Source: DATAGF01 sp963834875
GTDB taxonomy: Bacteria; Actinomycetota; Thermoleophilia; Miltoncostaeales; Miltoncostaeaceae
Reading direction: 5' to 3'
Length of the DNA: 64,000 nt
NCBI GenBank assembly: GCA_963834875.1
Contig: CAWIDG010000017.1
Coordinates: forward strand, 6,369 to 70,368
How positions within the stretch are numbered: position 1 is the first letter of the stretch; each line of letters starts with the position of its first letter. Shown one piece after another: positions 7,979 to 16,966 of the stretch. The notes beneath the pieces are model-generated. The model saw only the letters and a list, made by a program, of their open reading frames with translations. It searched no databases and had not been told where the DNA came from. The position numbers and the translations under genes are program-made.

Positions 7979-9719
7979 TCAGCGAGCGCGTGACGGGTAT
8001 CGCTCCTTGGCCGGTCGGCCATCCGGGTCGGCGGCTGCCGGCTGCCCATCGTCCGTCTGCCCGGGTTCGAAGAGGGCATGCACGAACTGGATCGCGATCG
8101 AGCCCTCTCCGACCGCCGAGGCCACGCGCTTGACGGATCCATGCCGCACGTCGCCGACCGCGAAGACGCCCGGCATGCTCGTCTCGAGCAAGTACGGCAG
8201 ACGATTGAGTCGCCAGCTGTGATCCTCCGGGAGATCCGCCCCCGTGAGCAGGAACGCGTGCGCGTCCCGTGCGACCTCCGCGGGGAGCCAGTCGGTGTGC
8301 GGGCGGGCTCCGATCAGGACGAAGAGGCCGTCGGCGGCAACCGTCTCGTGCTCGCCGGCCGCGCCCTCGCGGAGCACCAGGTACTCGAGCCGCCCCTCGC
8401 CCCCGCCGTCGACGACCGAGGTGCCCAGGCGGACCTGCACGTTGGGCGTGGCCTCCACCTCCCGCACCAGGTAATGCGACATGCGGGCACGGAGCGACCG
8501 GGCGCGGACGACGAGCGTGACGCGGCGGGCGTAGCGGGCGAGGTGCAGGGCCGCCTGGCCGGCGGCATTCGCGCCCCCGACGATGAGGGCTTCCTTCCCG
8601 GCCATCGCGTGAGCCTCCGACCCCGGGCCGCCGTAGAAGACGCCGGCGCCGTCGAAGGCCTCGAGCGCGGGGACGTCCAGCCGGCGGTAGGTGGCGCCGG
8701 TGGCCAGGATCACGGCTCGGGCGCCGACGCGGCGGCCGTCCGAGAGGGTCACGACGAGGCGGTCACCGACCCGATCGAGACCCGTCGCCCTCTGCATGAA
8801 GACGAAGCTCGCCCCGAAGACCCAGGCCTGGTTGTAGGCCCGCTCCGCCAGCCGGCTGCCGCTGACGCCCCGCGGGAAGCCGAGGTAGTTGCGGATCATC
8901 GAGCTCGCGGTGGCCTGCCCGCCGATCCCGCCCGCGTCGATCACCAACGTGTCGAGGCCCTCGGAGGCTCCCGCGACCGCGGCCGACAGGCCCGCCGGCC
9001 CGGCACCGACGATCACGACGTCGAAGGCGTCCCGGCGGGGCTCGACCGAGGCGCCGACGGCCTCCGCCATCTCGGTGTCGCTCGGGTCGCCCAGGACCTT
9101 TCCGTCAGGCAAGAGGACGAGGGGCAGCTTCGTCTCGCCGCCCGCCCTGGCGATCAGCTCGCGCCCCTCGCTCGACTCGGCCAGGTAGAAGGCGTGCGGC
9201 ATCACGCAACGCTCGAGCACGTCTCTCAGCTCGTAGGCCCGGCCCGACCAGGACTGGGCGACGAGGCGGGTGGTGTGAGGGGCGATGAGCCGCGCCCTGC
9301 TCCAGTCGAGCAGGAAGCTCGTGATGGACTGGTGAAACAGCTCGTCCGGCGAGGCTGCCGGCCTCAGGACGTAGTAGTCGATCCTGCCCAGGGCCATCGA
9401 GTCGAGGATCGCCTCCGCCGTCGGGCGATCGCCCCACGCCCGCCACGGCACCAGGAGGGCGCGCTTGGCGTGCGGGTGAAGCTGCCGCACCCGCACGAGC
9501 AGCTCGCTGCCGGTGGTCCCGGAGAGCCACTGGGCCGCGAGCACCAGGGCGACGTCGTCCCCGGCATCCGAGAGGCGGGTGAGCATCGCGAGCGCCTCGT
9601 CCGGTGAGCTCGTGCAGACCACGCTGTAGTCGCTCGCGTACCGCCCGCGCAACTCACGCTCGACCTCCGCCGAGGGCGGCGGGGTCGGCGTCGATGGCGA
9701 GCAGCAACGGGGCGGCCAT
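7979..9719 (-). CDS. Receiver-like / thioredoxin-reductase-like FAD oxidoreductase (frame break near 9680)
   Basis: This ~579-residue flavoprotein has an N-terminal response-regulator-like domain (start MAAPLLLAIDADPAAL at 9719, joined to VERELRGRYASDY by removing one G near 9680). A pyridine-nucleotide oxidoreductase module follows: FAD motif VVIVGAGPAGLSAAV (~230), NAD(P) motif ALIVGGANAAGQAALHL, and the C-terminal FAVGDVRHGSVKRVASAVGEG-type FAD loop. The redox CxxC of true thioredoxin reductases is absent; the corresponding region reads GVFYGGPGSEA. It may therefore transfer electrons to a partner other than thioredoxin. The gene before it ends four bases from a small monooxygenase-like gene on the same strand. 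Confidence 0.8.
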
Positions 9720-9726
9720 TAACGGA

Positions 9727-10014
9727 TCACTGCGGCATCTCGGCCGCGACCTCGTAGAACTCGACCGAGGCGCGCTGTCCCGTGGCGGCGGCAGGGGGGG
9801 TCATCGCGTTGAGCGTCGCGTCGCCCGTGCGCATGTCCTCCTCGGACTCGAAGAAGGAGATCCCGAGGCTCGTCCCGCTCGACCGGTCGAGCAACAGCAT
9901 GAAGCGGGTGGCGGGCACTCCCTCGGGCGGCCCGGTCTCGCCCTTGATCTGATCGGCCATCTCCTGCATGCGGGCCGGGTCAGCCCCCTCGAACCTGGCG
10001 ATGCGCGCGTACAC
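9727..10014 (-). CDS. Small ABM-like (dimeric alpha/beta barrel) protein
   Basis: This 95-residue protein has the size and beta-alpha pattern of antibiotic-biosynthesis-monooxygenase-like ferredoxin folds. It opens with YARIARFEGADPARMQE and has a central RFMLLLDRSSGTSLGISFFES strand pair. The GTG start at 10014 is chosen because GAGGGAGG lies six bases upstream. It precedes the flavoprotein gene on the same strand with a few bases between, so the two may be co-transcribed. Function is not assignable from sequence. Confidence 0.65.
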   Translation of the reverse strand: MYARIARFEGADPARMQEMADQIKGETGPPEGVPATRFMLLLDRSSGTSLGISFFESEEDMRTGDATLNAMTPPAAATGQRASVEFYEVAAEMPQ

Positions 10015-10096
10015 GTGGCCTCCCTCGAGTCGGAGCGCGGAGCATAGGCGAGGGTCGGCGACCGGGCGCGCAGGGCGCCCGGCCGCCGCTCGCCGG

Positions 10097-11593
10097 TCAG
10101 CCGGCCGTGGACGCGCTCGCCCGCTCCGGCGCCCGCTCCCCGGCGACGGGCTCGGCGACCGGCTCCGGCCGGCGCCGCCCGCGCACCAGGGCGAGCACCG
10201 CCAGGGCGCCCGCGATCGCGAAGCCGGCCGCCGCGATCAGCGCGATCTGGAAGCCCTCGGTGAGCGCCACCGGGGCCGCCGTGCCGTCCGCGATCAGCTC
10301 GTCGCTGCGCGTGATGGCGAGCGTGGAGAGCACCGCCACGCCGAGCGCGCCGCCGACCTGCTGGGTGGTGTTGACGAGGCCCGAGGCCAGGCCGGCGTCG
10401 CGCTCCGCCACCCCCTCCAGCGCCCCGATCGAGAGCGACACGAACGCCGTCCCCAGCCCGAGGCCGGTCACGAGGAGACCCGGCAGCAGGTCCGCCACGT
10501 AGTCGCCGTCGGCGGGGATCTGCGCCAGCAGCAGGAGCCCCGCGCCGGCCACCACCAGCCCCACCGCGAGCGGGAGGCGAGTGCCGACCCGGGTCACCAG
10601 CACCGACGCGACCATCGACGAGGCGAGGGCCGTCAGGGACATCGCCAGCCACGCCAGGCCGGTCTCGATCGGCGAGTAGGCGAGCACCTGCTGCATGTAG
10701 AGGGTGGCGATGAAGATCATCCCGTACACCGCGCCCCCCAGGGCGAGGCCCGCCACGTTCGAGCCAGTCACGGCCCGGATGCGGAAGATCGAGAACGGCA
10801 AGATCGGGGCGCGCGATCGCAGCTCGATCGCCGTGAAGAGCGCGAGCAGCGCGGCCGAGATCCCGATCAGCCCCAGGGTCTGGGCCGACGCCCAGCCCGC
10901 CGACTCGGCCTCGACCAGCGCGTAGACCAGCACCGCGATCCCGGCCGTGACCGTCATGGCCCCCGCCAGGTCGAAGCGCCGGTGACCGACGTCGGCGCGG
11001 CTCTCACGCAGCAGCGCCGGGGCGACGGCGATCACGCCCAGGGCGACGGGGACGTTGAGGAAGAAGATCCACTCCCAGCCGATGGTGTCGGTGAGGATCC
11101 CTCCCAGCAGCACGCCCACCGTGCCGCCGGACGCGCCGACGGCCCCCCAGACGCCGAGGGCGGTGTTGCGCTCGGCGCCCTCGCGGAAGGTCGTCATCAG
11201 GATCGAGAGCGCCGCCGGCGTCATGACCGCCGCGCCGATGCCCTGGAACGCGCGGGCCGCGATCAGGATCGTGTCGGACCACGCGAGGCCCGCCAGCAGC
11301 GACGCCACCGCGAAGACCGCGAGCCCCACGATGAACAGGCGCCGGCGCCCCAGGAGGTCGGCGGCGCGGCCGCCCAGCAGGAGGAGGCCGCCGAACGTCA
11401 GCGCGTAGGCGCTCACCACCCACTGGAGGTTCTTCTGCGAGAAGCCGAGGTCGACCTGGATCGTGGGCAGGGCCACGTTCACGATCGCCACATCAAGGAT
11501 CACCATGAAGAACGCGGCGCACAGGGCCGCCAGGCCGAGCCACTTGCGCCGCTGGCCCGGCTCGTCGGTGATCGTGGAGGTCATCGTCGTCAT
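10097..11593 (-). CDS. MFS drug efflux transporter, DHA2 (EmrB/QacA) family
   Basis: This 498-residue proton-driven multidrug exporter has about 14 hydrophobic helices. Helix 1 carries the DHA2-typical DVAIVNVALPTI (~34-45). Motif A in the first cytoplasmic loop reads GGRAADLLGRRRLF. RAFQGIGAAVMTPAAL is motif B/C-like. A cytoplasmic Arg/Glu-rich C-terminal tail follows the last helix. The TetR-type regulator lies just upstream on the same strand, and a palindrome shared by both genes sits in the 125-base gap, indicating substrate-inducible repression. ATGs at 11593 and 11584 are both possible. Confidence 0.92.
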   Translation of the reverse strand: MTTMTSTITDEPGQRRKWLGLAALCAAFFMVILDVAIVNVALPTIQVDLGFSQKNLQWVVSAYALTFGGLLLLGGRAADLLGRRRLFIVGLAVFAVASLLAGLAWSDTILIAARAFQGIGAAVMTPAALSILMTTFREGAERNTALGVWGAVGASGGTVGVLLGGILTDTIGWEWIFFLNVPVALGVIAVAPALLRESRADVGHRRFDLAGAMTVTAGIAVLVYALVEAESAGWASAQTLGLIGISAALLALFTAIELRSRAPILPFSIFRIRAVTGSNVAGLALGGAVYGMIFIATLYMQQVLAYSPIETGLAWLAMSLTALASSMVASVLVTRVGTRLPLAVGLVVAGAGLLLLAQIPADGDYVADLLPGLLVTGLGLGTAFVSLSIGALEGVAERDAGLASGLVNTTQQVGGALGVAVLSTLAITRSDELIADGTAAPVALTEGFQIALIAAAGFAIAGALAVLALVRGRRRPEPVAEPVAGERAPERASASTAG

Positions 11594-11627
11594 CGTCGTG
11601 CTCCCATTGTCGAGACCGGCTATTGAG

Positions 11628-11645
11628 TAGTTGACCGGTCGATTA
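11628..11645 (-). promoter_or_regulatory. Putative TetR operator in front of the efflux gene
   Basis: The 18-base site TAGTTGACCGGTCGATTA has the self-complementary core GACCGGTC (11633-11640). It lies about 35 bases upstream of the efflux gene start. The same core with the same flank recurs before the regulator gene (12364-12381), which is the main evidence that it is the regulator's binding site. Confidence 0.6.
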
Positions 11646-11718
11646 CCCGTGGACGCGAAAGGTCTTTTCCGAGTAGTCGCAGCGCGCCCCGCGAAATCGA
11701 CAGGCGGGCCGCGTCGTC

Positions 11719-12348
11719 TCAGGTCGTGGGCGCCGTCCGGGGGATGCGCGCCGGGTCAGCCCCCGCCAGTCGCAGCGCGAAGGGGAGCAGGTCGGCGGCG
11801 GCCAGCGGATCGTCCTTCGCCTTGATCAGGACGCCGAGCCCCTCGATGAAGGCGAGCATCGCCCGGGCGGCCTGCCATGTGTCGATCTCGGGCAGGTCGC
11901 CGGTGGCGACGGCGTCGTCGAGGGCCCGCTGGAGCAGGCCGGCCCAGTCGTCGAAGAGCCCCGCCAGGCGGTCGCGCAGCACGTCGTCCACGGTGGCCAG
12001 CTCCACGACCAGGTTGCCGAAGGAGCACCCCACCGTCGCGCCCGTGGCCTCCTTCAGCTGGACCTGCTCCTCGAGCCCGCGCTCCAGGAAGAGCGTCAGC
12101 CGCTCGAGCGGTGGAAGCGGGCCGGTGAGGATGGGCGCCATCTGCCCGAGCCCCTGGACGCGCCACTGCTCGTCGATCACCGCGAGGGCGAGATCCCGCT
12201 TCGACGAGAAGAAGTGGTAGAAGCTGCCCTTCTGCACCTGCGCGTGGTCGCAGATCTCGCTGACGCCCACGTCGGCGTAGCTCCGCGTGTGCCAGAGCTC
12301 CCCGGCCGCGTCGATGAGCCGCTCCCGTGCGTCGCTGTGCCGTCCCAC
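11719..12348 (-). CDS. TetR/AcrR-family repressor of the adjacent efflux pump
   Basis: This 209-residue one-component regulator has an N-terminal HTH (RLIDAAGELWHTRSYADVGV, then the recognition helix region QKGSFYHFFSSKRDLA, ~40-55) and a ligand-binding helical C-terminal domain of the TetR_C_16/LmrA-YxaF type. The open frame allows a TTG at 12378, but that would place the operator palindrome inside the coding region. The GTG at 12348 has GAGGGG just upstream and begins directly at the HTH domain, so it is preferred. It is followed on the same strand by the DHA2 pump. Autoregulation is inferred from the twin operators. Confidence 0.88.
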   Translation of the reverse strand: MGRHSDARERLIDAAGELWHTRSYADVGVSEICDHAQVQKGSFYHFFSSKRDLALAVIDEQWRVQGLGQMAPILTGPLPPLERLTLFLERGLEEQVQLKEATGATVGCSFGNLVVELATVDDVLRDRLAGLFDDWAGLLQRALDDAVATGDLPEIDTWQAARAMLAFIEGLGVLIKAKDDPLAAADLLPFALRLAGADPARIPRTAPTT

Positions 12349-12363
12349 GTTCCCCTCGCCCAC

Positions 12364-12381
12364 TAGCCGACCGGTCAACTA
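12364..12381 (-). promoter_or_regulatory. Putative TetR operator in front of the repressor gene
   Basis: On the minus strand this reads TAGTTGACCGGTCGGCTA, matching the site before the efflux gene in its first 14 bases, with the core GACCGGTC at 12369-12376. It is about 16 bases upstream of the preferred repressor start, consistent with autorepression. Confidence 0.6.
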
Positions 12382-12414
12382 TCCCAGCACCGAGGAGCGC
12401 TGTCAAGCCGGGGG

Positions 12415-13296
12415 TCACAGCCTCGGGCGGTACACGTCCGCGACCGCGTCGGCGATGGCACGCCAGTGGTCCTCGCGGGCCTCGGGGCACTGCTCGATCT
12501 GGATGCCGCCCGCGCCGTCGGCGCTGAGCCGGTTGACGATGTTGCACGGGTCGTCACCGCCGAACTCATCGTCGGGCCCGGCGATGCGCACCTCGATGCA
12601 CGAGCCGGCGGTCGCGCGCTGCAGGGCGCCGAGGATCTCCAGCTTCAGGTCCTCGGGCGCGGTGCCGCCGATGAGGATCCCGGCCTCGTCGAAGCCGTGG
12701 AAGGCGACGGCGTGGGTGAAGCCGCGGGAGATCACACGGTGGAGGCGGGGGAAGCTGGCCTCGTTGATGTCGGTGGAGGTGATGTGCCAGGCCGCGAAGG
12801 CCCCGCCGTCGCGGTCCCAGCCCTTGCAGCGCCAGGCGCTGGCCACCCTCAGGCCCAGACGCGAGCGGAGCCGCTCGGCCTGGCGGTCGGTGTTGAGCTC
12901 GATCTCTCCGCCGTGTGGCGCGATCGCGATGAGCCGGCGCTGGGCGCCATCGTCCCGCAGCCGCTCGATGAACTCGCCCTCGGCCTGGGCCCTCGCCTCG
13001 GAGATCGTCGGATGCGGCACCCGCGAGTCGACCACGCCGGCGAACCCACCCTCCGCGCCGAGCCGTCGCCGACCGCCCGGGCCCATGCGCACGACGTCGT
13101 CGGGGACCTCCGGGCGGGCCTCGCTGACCGTGTACAGCGCGACGTGGTCCGGCTCGCGCGAGATCCGCACCTGATGCCGGACCGCGCGCCCGATCGAGGC
13201 GAGCCTCTCCGGATCGGCCGAGCAGTGCTCGCGGCGCTTCTTGAGGTCCTCCTGCGACGCACGCGCCCTCCTGATCGACGCGTCGTAGGTCGCCAT
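12415..13296 (-). CDS. Poly-gamma-glutamate hydrolase family protein (PghP/YjqB-like)
   Basis: This 293-residue protein matches the zinc-dependent poly-gamma-glutamate hydrolase family (PF05908) first known from phages and YjqB. Metal and active-site candidates are the His/Glu of IAPHGGEIE, the AWRCKGW segment and HAVAFHGF, followed by GGTAPEDLK. The family cleaves gamma-glutamyl polymers such as capsules. Unlike many relatives, no signal peptide is seen; the chain starts MATYDASIRRARAS. Its ATG shares one base with the stop of the DUF5995 gene, and it is the last gene of the operon with the two secreted propeller proteins. A CapA-type gene lies 6 kb away. True substrate here is inferred. Confidence 0.82.
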   Translation of the reverse strand: MATYDASIRRARASQEDLKKRREHCSADPERLASIGRAVRHQVRISREPDHVALYTVSEARPEVPDDVVRMGPGGRRRLGAEGGFAGVVDSRVPHPTISEARAQAEGEFIERLRDDGAQRRLIAIAPHGGEIELNTDRQAERLRSRLGLRVASAWRCKGWDRDGGAFAAWHITSTDINEASFPRLHRVISRGFTHAVAFHGFDEAGILIGGTAPEDLKLEILGALQRATAGSCIEVRIAGPDDEFGGDDPCNIVNRLSADGAGGIQIEQCPEAREDHWRAIADAVADVYRPRL

Positions 13297-14074
13297 CAGG
13301 ACTCGTCCCTCGGCCAGCGCCGGAACAAGGACGTCGTCCAGCGGCCGGCCCGGAGGACGATGCGAAGGGAGACGAGGGGCGGGTTGAGGAGCCGCCGGAG
13401 GAAGGTGGCGGCGCTTGCGTCGAGGGCGCGACGCGCGTCGGCGGCGACGTGCGGGTCGAGCAGGCGCTGGGCGTTGTACCAGGCCATGCCGCGGGCCAGC
13501 CGCACGCCGTAGTCGGTCAGCACGAGGTCGAACTCGCGGCCGAGCCGGTCGAGCCAGGCGAACCACGGGCTGTAGCGCCGACTGACCTCGCGCTGGATCC
13601 CCGGGACGGTCTCGGCGATGAGCGCGTTCGCCAGATGGAAGTCGCCGACCGATCCGAGGCGCCCCGCCGCGGCGAGGTCGGCGAGGACCAACGTCAGGTC
13701 GTGCACGATGTGCGTGTAGACCCCGAGCACGAGGTCCTCGAGCGGCGAGGTGCGGCGCCCGGTCATCTCCCCGAAGACGTACCGCCACGTCTCCGGGACA
13801 TCCGAGCCCCGATCCCATGCGTCCAAGGCCATGGCGTAGCGCTGGTGGAAGCCGCGCCCCACGGCGAGGATGAACTCGGGATCGCGGAAGCCGGCAGATC
13901 CGAGCTGGGAGGCGAGCCGGCGGGTCAGCATCGCGTACGCGTGCGTGAAGACGCAGCGCGAGTCCCGCGCCCGCTCGTACCGCCGAGCGCGCGCGCCAGG
14001 TCGTCCGCAATCGCCTGGAGCTCCGGGTCGGCCGTCACGGCGGCGGTGGCGCGCTCGAGCGTGCCGGTGCTCAT
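13296..14074 (-). CDS. DUF5995 family protein (frame break near 13983)
   Basis: This ~259-residue protein of a mainly actinobacterial family of unknown function (DUF5995, recognised from memory of its RRYSPWFAWLDRL and LARGMAWYNAQRL helices) has His residues in VYTHIVHDLTL and VGDFHLANALI. The N-terminus MSTGTLERATAAVTADPELQ begins at 14074 and joins RYERARDSRCVFTHAYAMLT after a one-base correction near 13983. Without the correction a shorter start at 13931 would be used. It begins 20 bases after the stop of the PD40-propeller gene and ends one base into the hydrolase gene, so it belongs to the same operon. No membrane segment is visible. Confidence 0.75.
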
Positions 14075-14094
14075 CGTACGGCGGTCCGCCGGGC

Positions 14095-14806
14095 TCACGG
14101 CGCGACCCCCGGCGCCAGGTCGAGCGCGGTCAGCGTTGCCGTCGGCCACGTCGCTGGCCACCAGGCCGTCCTCGATCCGCGCCATCAGCTCGTTGGCCCG
14201 CCGCACGGCGGCCTGCGAGATGCGCTGGTTGATCAGCAGCTGGGCCGTCGTGAGCGTGACCTGCACGGGTCGCCGGGCTTGGCCGGGGCGATCTTGGTCG
14301 TCGAGGCCGCCGGGGGGCTGGCCGGCGCCGGGGCGGCAAGCACCCGCAGCCCGGCGGCGAAGACCGGCTGGGCCAGGGTGCGGTCGTCGACGTCGCCCCC
14401 GGTGAGCCCGCCGTCCATGCGCGCCTTGAGGCCGTTCAGGCGCCGGATGGCCGCCTGGGAGATGCGCTGGTTGATCAGCAGCTGGCCGGTGCTGAGCGTG
14501 ATCTGGCTCGGGTCGGCGGGCTTTGCGGGCGCCACGGCGATCGGCCGCGGGTTGGGGGCGACGAAGGCCAGCGGCGGCCCGGCCAGGTCGCTCACGATCC
14601 CGGGCCGCCAGCTCGCCGGGCCCAGGGCGCCCTGGCAGAGGTCGCGGCCCTGGATGCCGTCGCCGAGCCAGGTCGAGACGCCGTTGGCGCGCCGGATCGC
14701 GGCCTGGTCGATGCGCTGGTTGATCAGCAGCTGGCCGGTGCTGAGGGTGATGTCGCCGGGGTCGCCCGGGCTCGGCGGGGGCGGCGGCGGCAGGGCCTTG
14801 CAGACC
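14095..14806. repeat. Long direct repeat, copy 1 (C-terminal module DNA)
   Basis: This segment encodes the poly-Pro linker and the three LLINQRI modules of the PD40-like gene. It aligns nearly base for base with 16251-16966 in the neighbouring gene, with runs of tens of identical bases. Each copy also contains internal repeats of about 150-250 bases, one per module. Confidence 0.85.
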
Positions 14807-16254
14807 CCGCTGCCGCTCGCGCTCGCGGGGCTCCCGGAGGAGGGCGCACCGGCGCCAGACGCCGACGACGGGGGCGGGCCGAGCAGGTCGCGGCGGAAGA
14901 CGTCGTTAACTTGGGGGTCCACGTTGGGGTCCACGTCCTGGGAGGAGATGTTGTCGGCCTCCGACGCGAAGGCCACGTAGCGCCCATCGGGCGTGATCGA
15001 GGGGTCGACCGAGGAGGCGTCGCCGCCGGGGCCGGCCGGCCCCGGCGCCCGGCTGACCAGCCTCGTCGTCGCGGCGGAGACGTCGCGAACGAAGATGTCG
15101 GTAAACGTCTCGTCGTCGTCGCCCGAGAGGTTGTCCGCGTTCGACTGGAAGGCGACAAAGCGCCCGTCGCCCGAGATGACGACGTCGGACGCGCTCCCAT
15201 CCCCTCCCGGCCCGGTGGGCCCGTCCGCGCGGCTCACGAGGGTGGTCGCGTCCGCGTCGAAGTCGCGGACGAAGACGTCGTCCGCGGCGGCGTCGTCCTC
15301 GGCGGAGAGATTGCTCGCGGCGGAGATGAAGGCGACGGCGCGCCCGTCGGCGGAGAGCGCGGAGGTGGACACGGAGCGGTCTCCCACCGCGCCCGCCCGA
15401 CCGGTCGCGCGATTCGCGAGGGCGGTCGTGGCGGCGTCGAGGTCGCGCACGAAGAGGTCGGGCTGGGGCGAGGGGTCGGCGTTCGAGAGATTGTCCGCCC
15501 CGGAGCCGAACGCGACGACGCGACCGTCGGCCGAGATCGAGGCCGCGAACGAGTTGCCGTCGCCGCCGGCGCCGCCCGCGGAGGCCGACTGGCGGCTCAC
15601 CAGGGTCGTCGTCTGGGCCTGCAGGTCGCGGACGAAGACGTCCTTCACCGCCGCGTCCTCGGCCGACAGGTTGTCGGCGAACGAGTCGAAGACGACGTAG
15701 CGCCCGTCGGCCGAGATCGCCGGGTCGAAGGTCCGGTCGTCGGCCCCGGCGCCTCCGTCCGCGGCCGATTGGCGGCTCACCAGGGTCGTGGTCTGGGCCT
15801 GCAGGTCGCGCACGTAGACGTTCGTGGACGCCGTCGCCTCGGCCGCCAGGTTGGAGGCATCGGACACGAAGGCGACGAAGCGCCCGTCGGCCGAGATCGA
15901 CGGGGCCTGGGATTGGTCGTCCGCGGCGGCGCCGCCCAGCGCAGCCGACTGCCGGCTGACGAGGGTCGTCGTCCCGGTGTCGAGATCCCGGACGAAGACG
16001 CTCTGCTGCGCGTCGAGGTCCTCGGTGGAGAGGTTGTCGGCCTCGGACGCGAAGGCGACGAAGCGGCCGTCGGCCGAGATCGAGGGGTCGAACGAGGGGG
16101 CGTCGGCCGGCGCCCCGGCGCTGGTGCGGCTGACGAGGTCGAGGTCGTCCACCGCGCCGCTCGCCGGCCAGGCGCAGCAGGCGACCGAGACCGCGACCAG
16201 GCCGGGTGCGATCCGGCGGCGAACGCGGCGACGGGGGTGCGGGGCCCGGGTCAC
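14095..16254 (-). CDS. Secreted seven-repeat PD40-like propeller protein with triple LLINQRI module (frame breaks near 14128 and 14262)
   Basis: This ~719-residue protein has a twin-Arg-rich signal region (VTRAPHPRRRVRRRIAPG then a hydrophobic core ending WPASGA). Seven ~65-residue repeats carry S-I-S-A-D-G-R-x-V-A-F-x-S and VFVRDL, the WD40-like/TolB (PD40) blade signature, so a seven-bladed propeller is likely. A Cys-Lys-Ala-Leu-poly-Pro linker follows, then three copies of an unrecognised ~45-residue module built on L-(T/S)-T-x-Q-L-L-I-N-Q-R-I-(S/D)-Q-A-A-(I/V)-R-R. Two single-base breaks near the 3' end are corrected by comparison with the paralogous gene upstream. The GTG start overlaps that gene's stop (GTGA). 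Cell-surface location is inferred. Confidence 0.8.
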
Positions 16255-16966
16255 GGCGCGACCCCCGGCGCCAGGTCGAGGGCGGTCAGGGTGCCGTCGG
16301 CCACGTCGCCGGCCACGCAGGCCGTCCTCGATCCGGGCCATCAGCTCGTTGGCCCGCCGCACGGCGGCCTGCGAGATGCGCTGGTTGATCAGCAGCTGGG
16401 TCGTCGTGAGCGTGACCTGGCTCGGGTCGCCGGGCTTGGCCGGGGCGACGATCGTGGTCGTCGAGGCCGCCGGGGGGCTGGCCGGCGGCGGGGCGGCAAG
16501 CACCCGCAAGCCGGCGGCGAAGACCGGCTGGGTCAGGGTGCGGTCGTCAACGTCGCCGCCGGTGAGCCCGCCGTCCATGCGCGCCTTGAGGCCGTTCAGG
16601 CGCCGGATGGCCGCCTGGGAGATGCGCTGGTTGATCAGCAGCTGACCGGTGGTGAGCCTGATCTGGCTGGGGTCGGCCGGCTTGGCGACCGCGACCACGA
16701 TCGGGCGCGGCTCGGGCGCGACCAGGGCGAACGGGAGCCCGGCCAGGTCGGTGGTGATCCCGGGGCCGAGCTCGTTCGCGCCCAGCGCCCCCTGGCAGAG
16801 GTCGCGCCCCTCGACCCCGTCGCCGAGCCAGGCCTCGACCCCGTTGGCGCGCCGGATGGCCGCCTGGTCGATGCGCTGGTTGATCAGGAGCTGGCCGGTG
16901 GTGAGCGTGATGTCGTCCGGGTCGCCCGGGCTGGGCGGGGGCGGCGGCGGCAGGGCCTTGCAGACC
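16251..16966. repeat. Long direct repeat, copy 2 (C-terminal module DNA)
   Basis: This is the partner of 14095-14806, at the 3' end of the first propeller gene. The high nucleotide identity between genes whose propeller halves are unrelated points to a recent duplication, domain shuffling or gene conversion of the C-terminal part. Confidence 0.85.

Noticed and set aside
7111..8142. 343-residue minus-strand frame containing IEPATSGSRD
   Set aside because: Antisense to the tRNA fragment and to the small secreted protein; no conserved domain.
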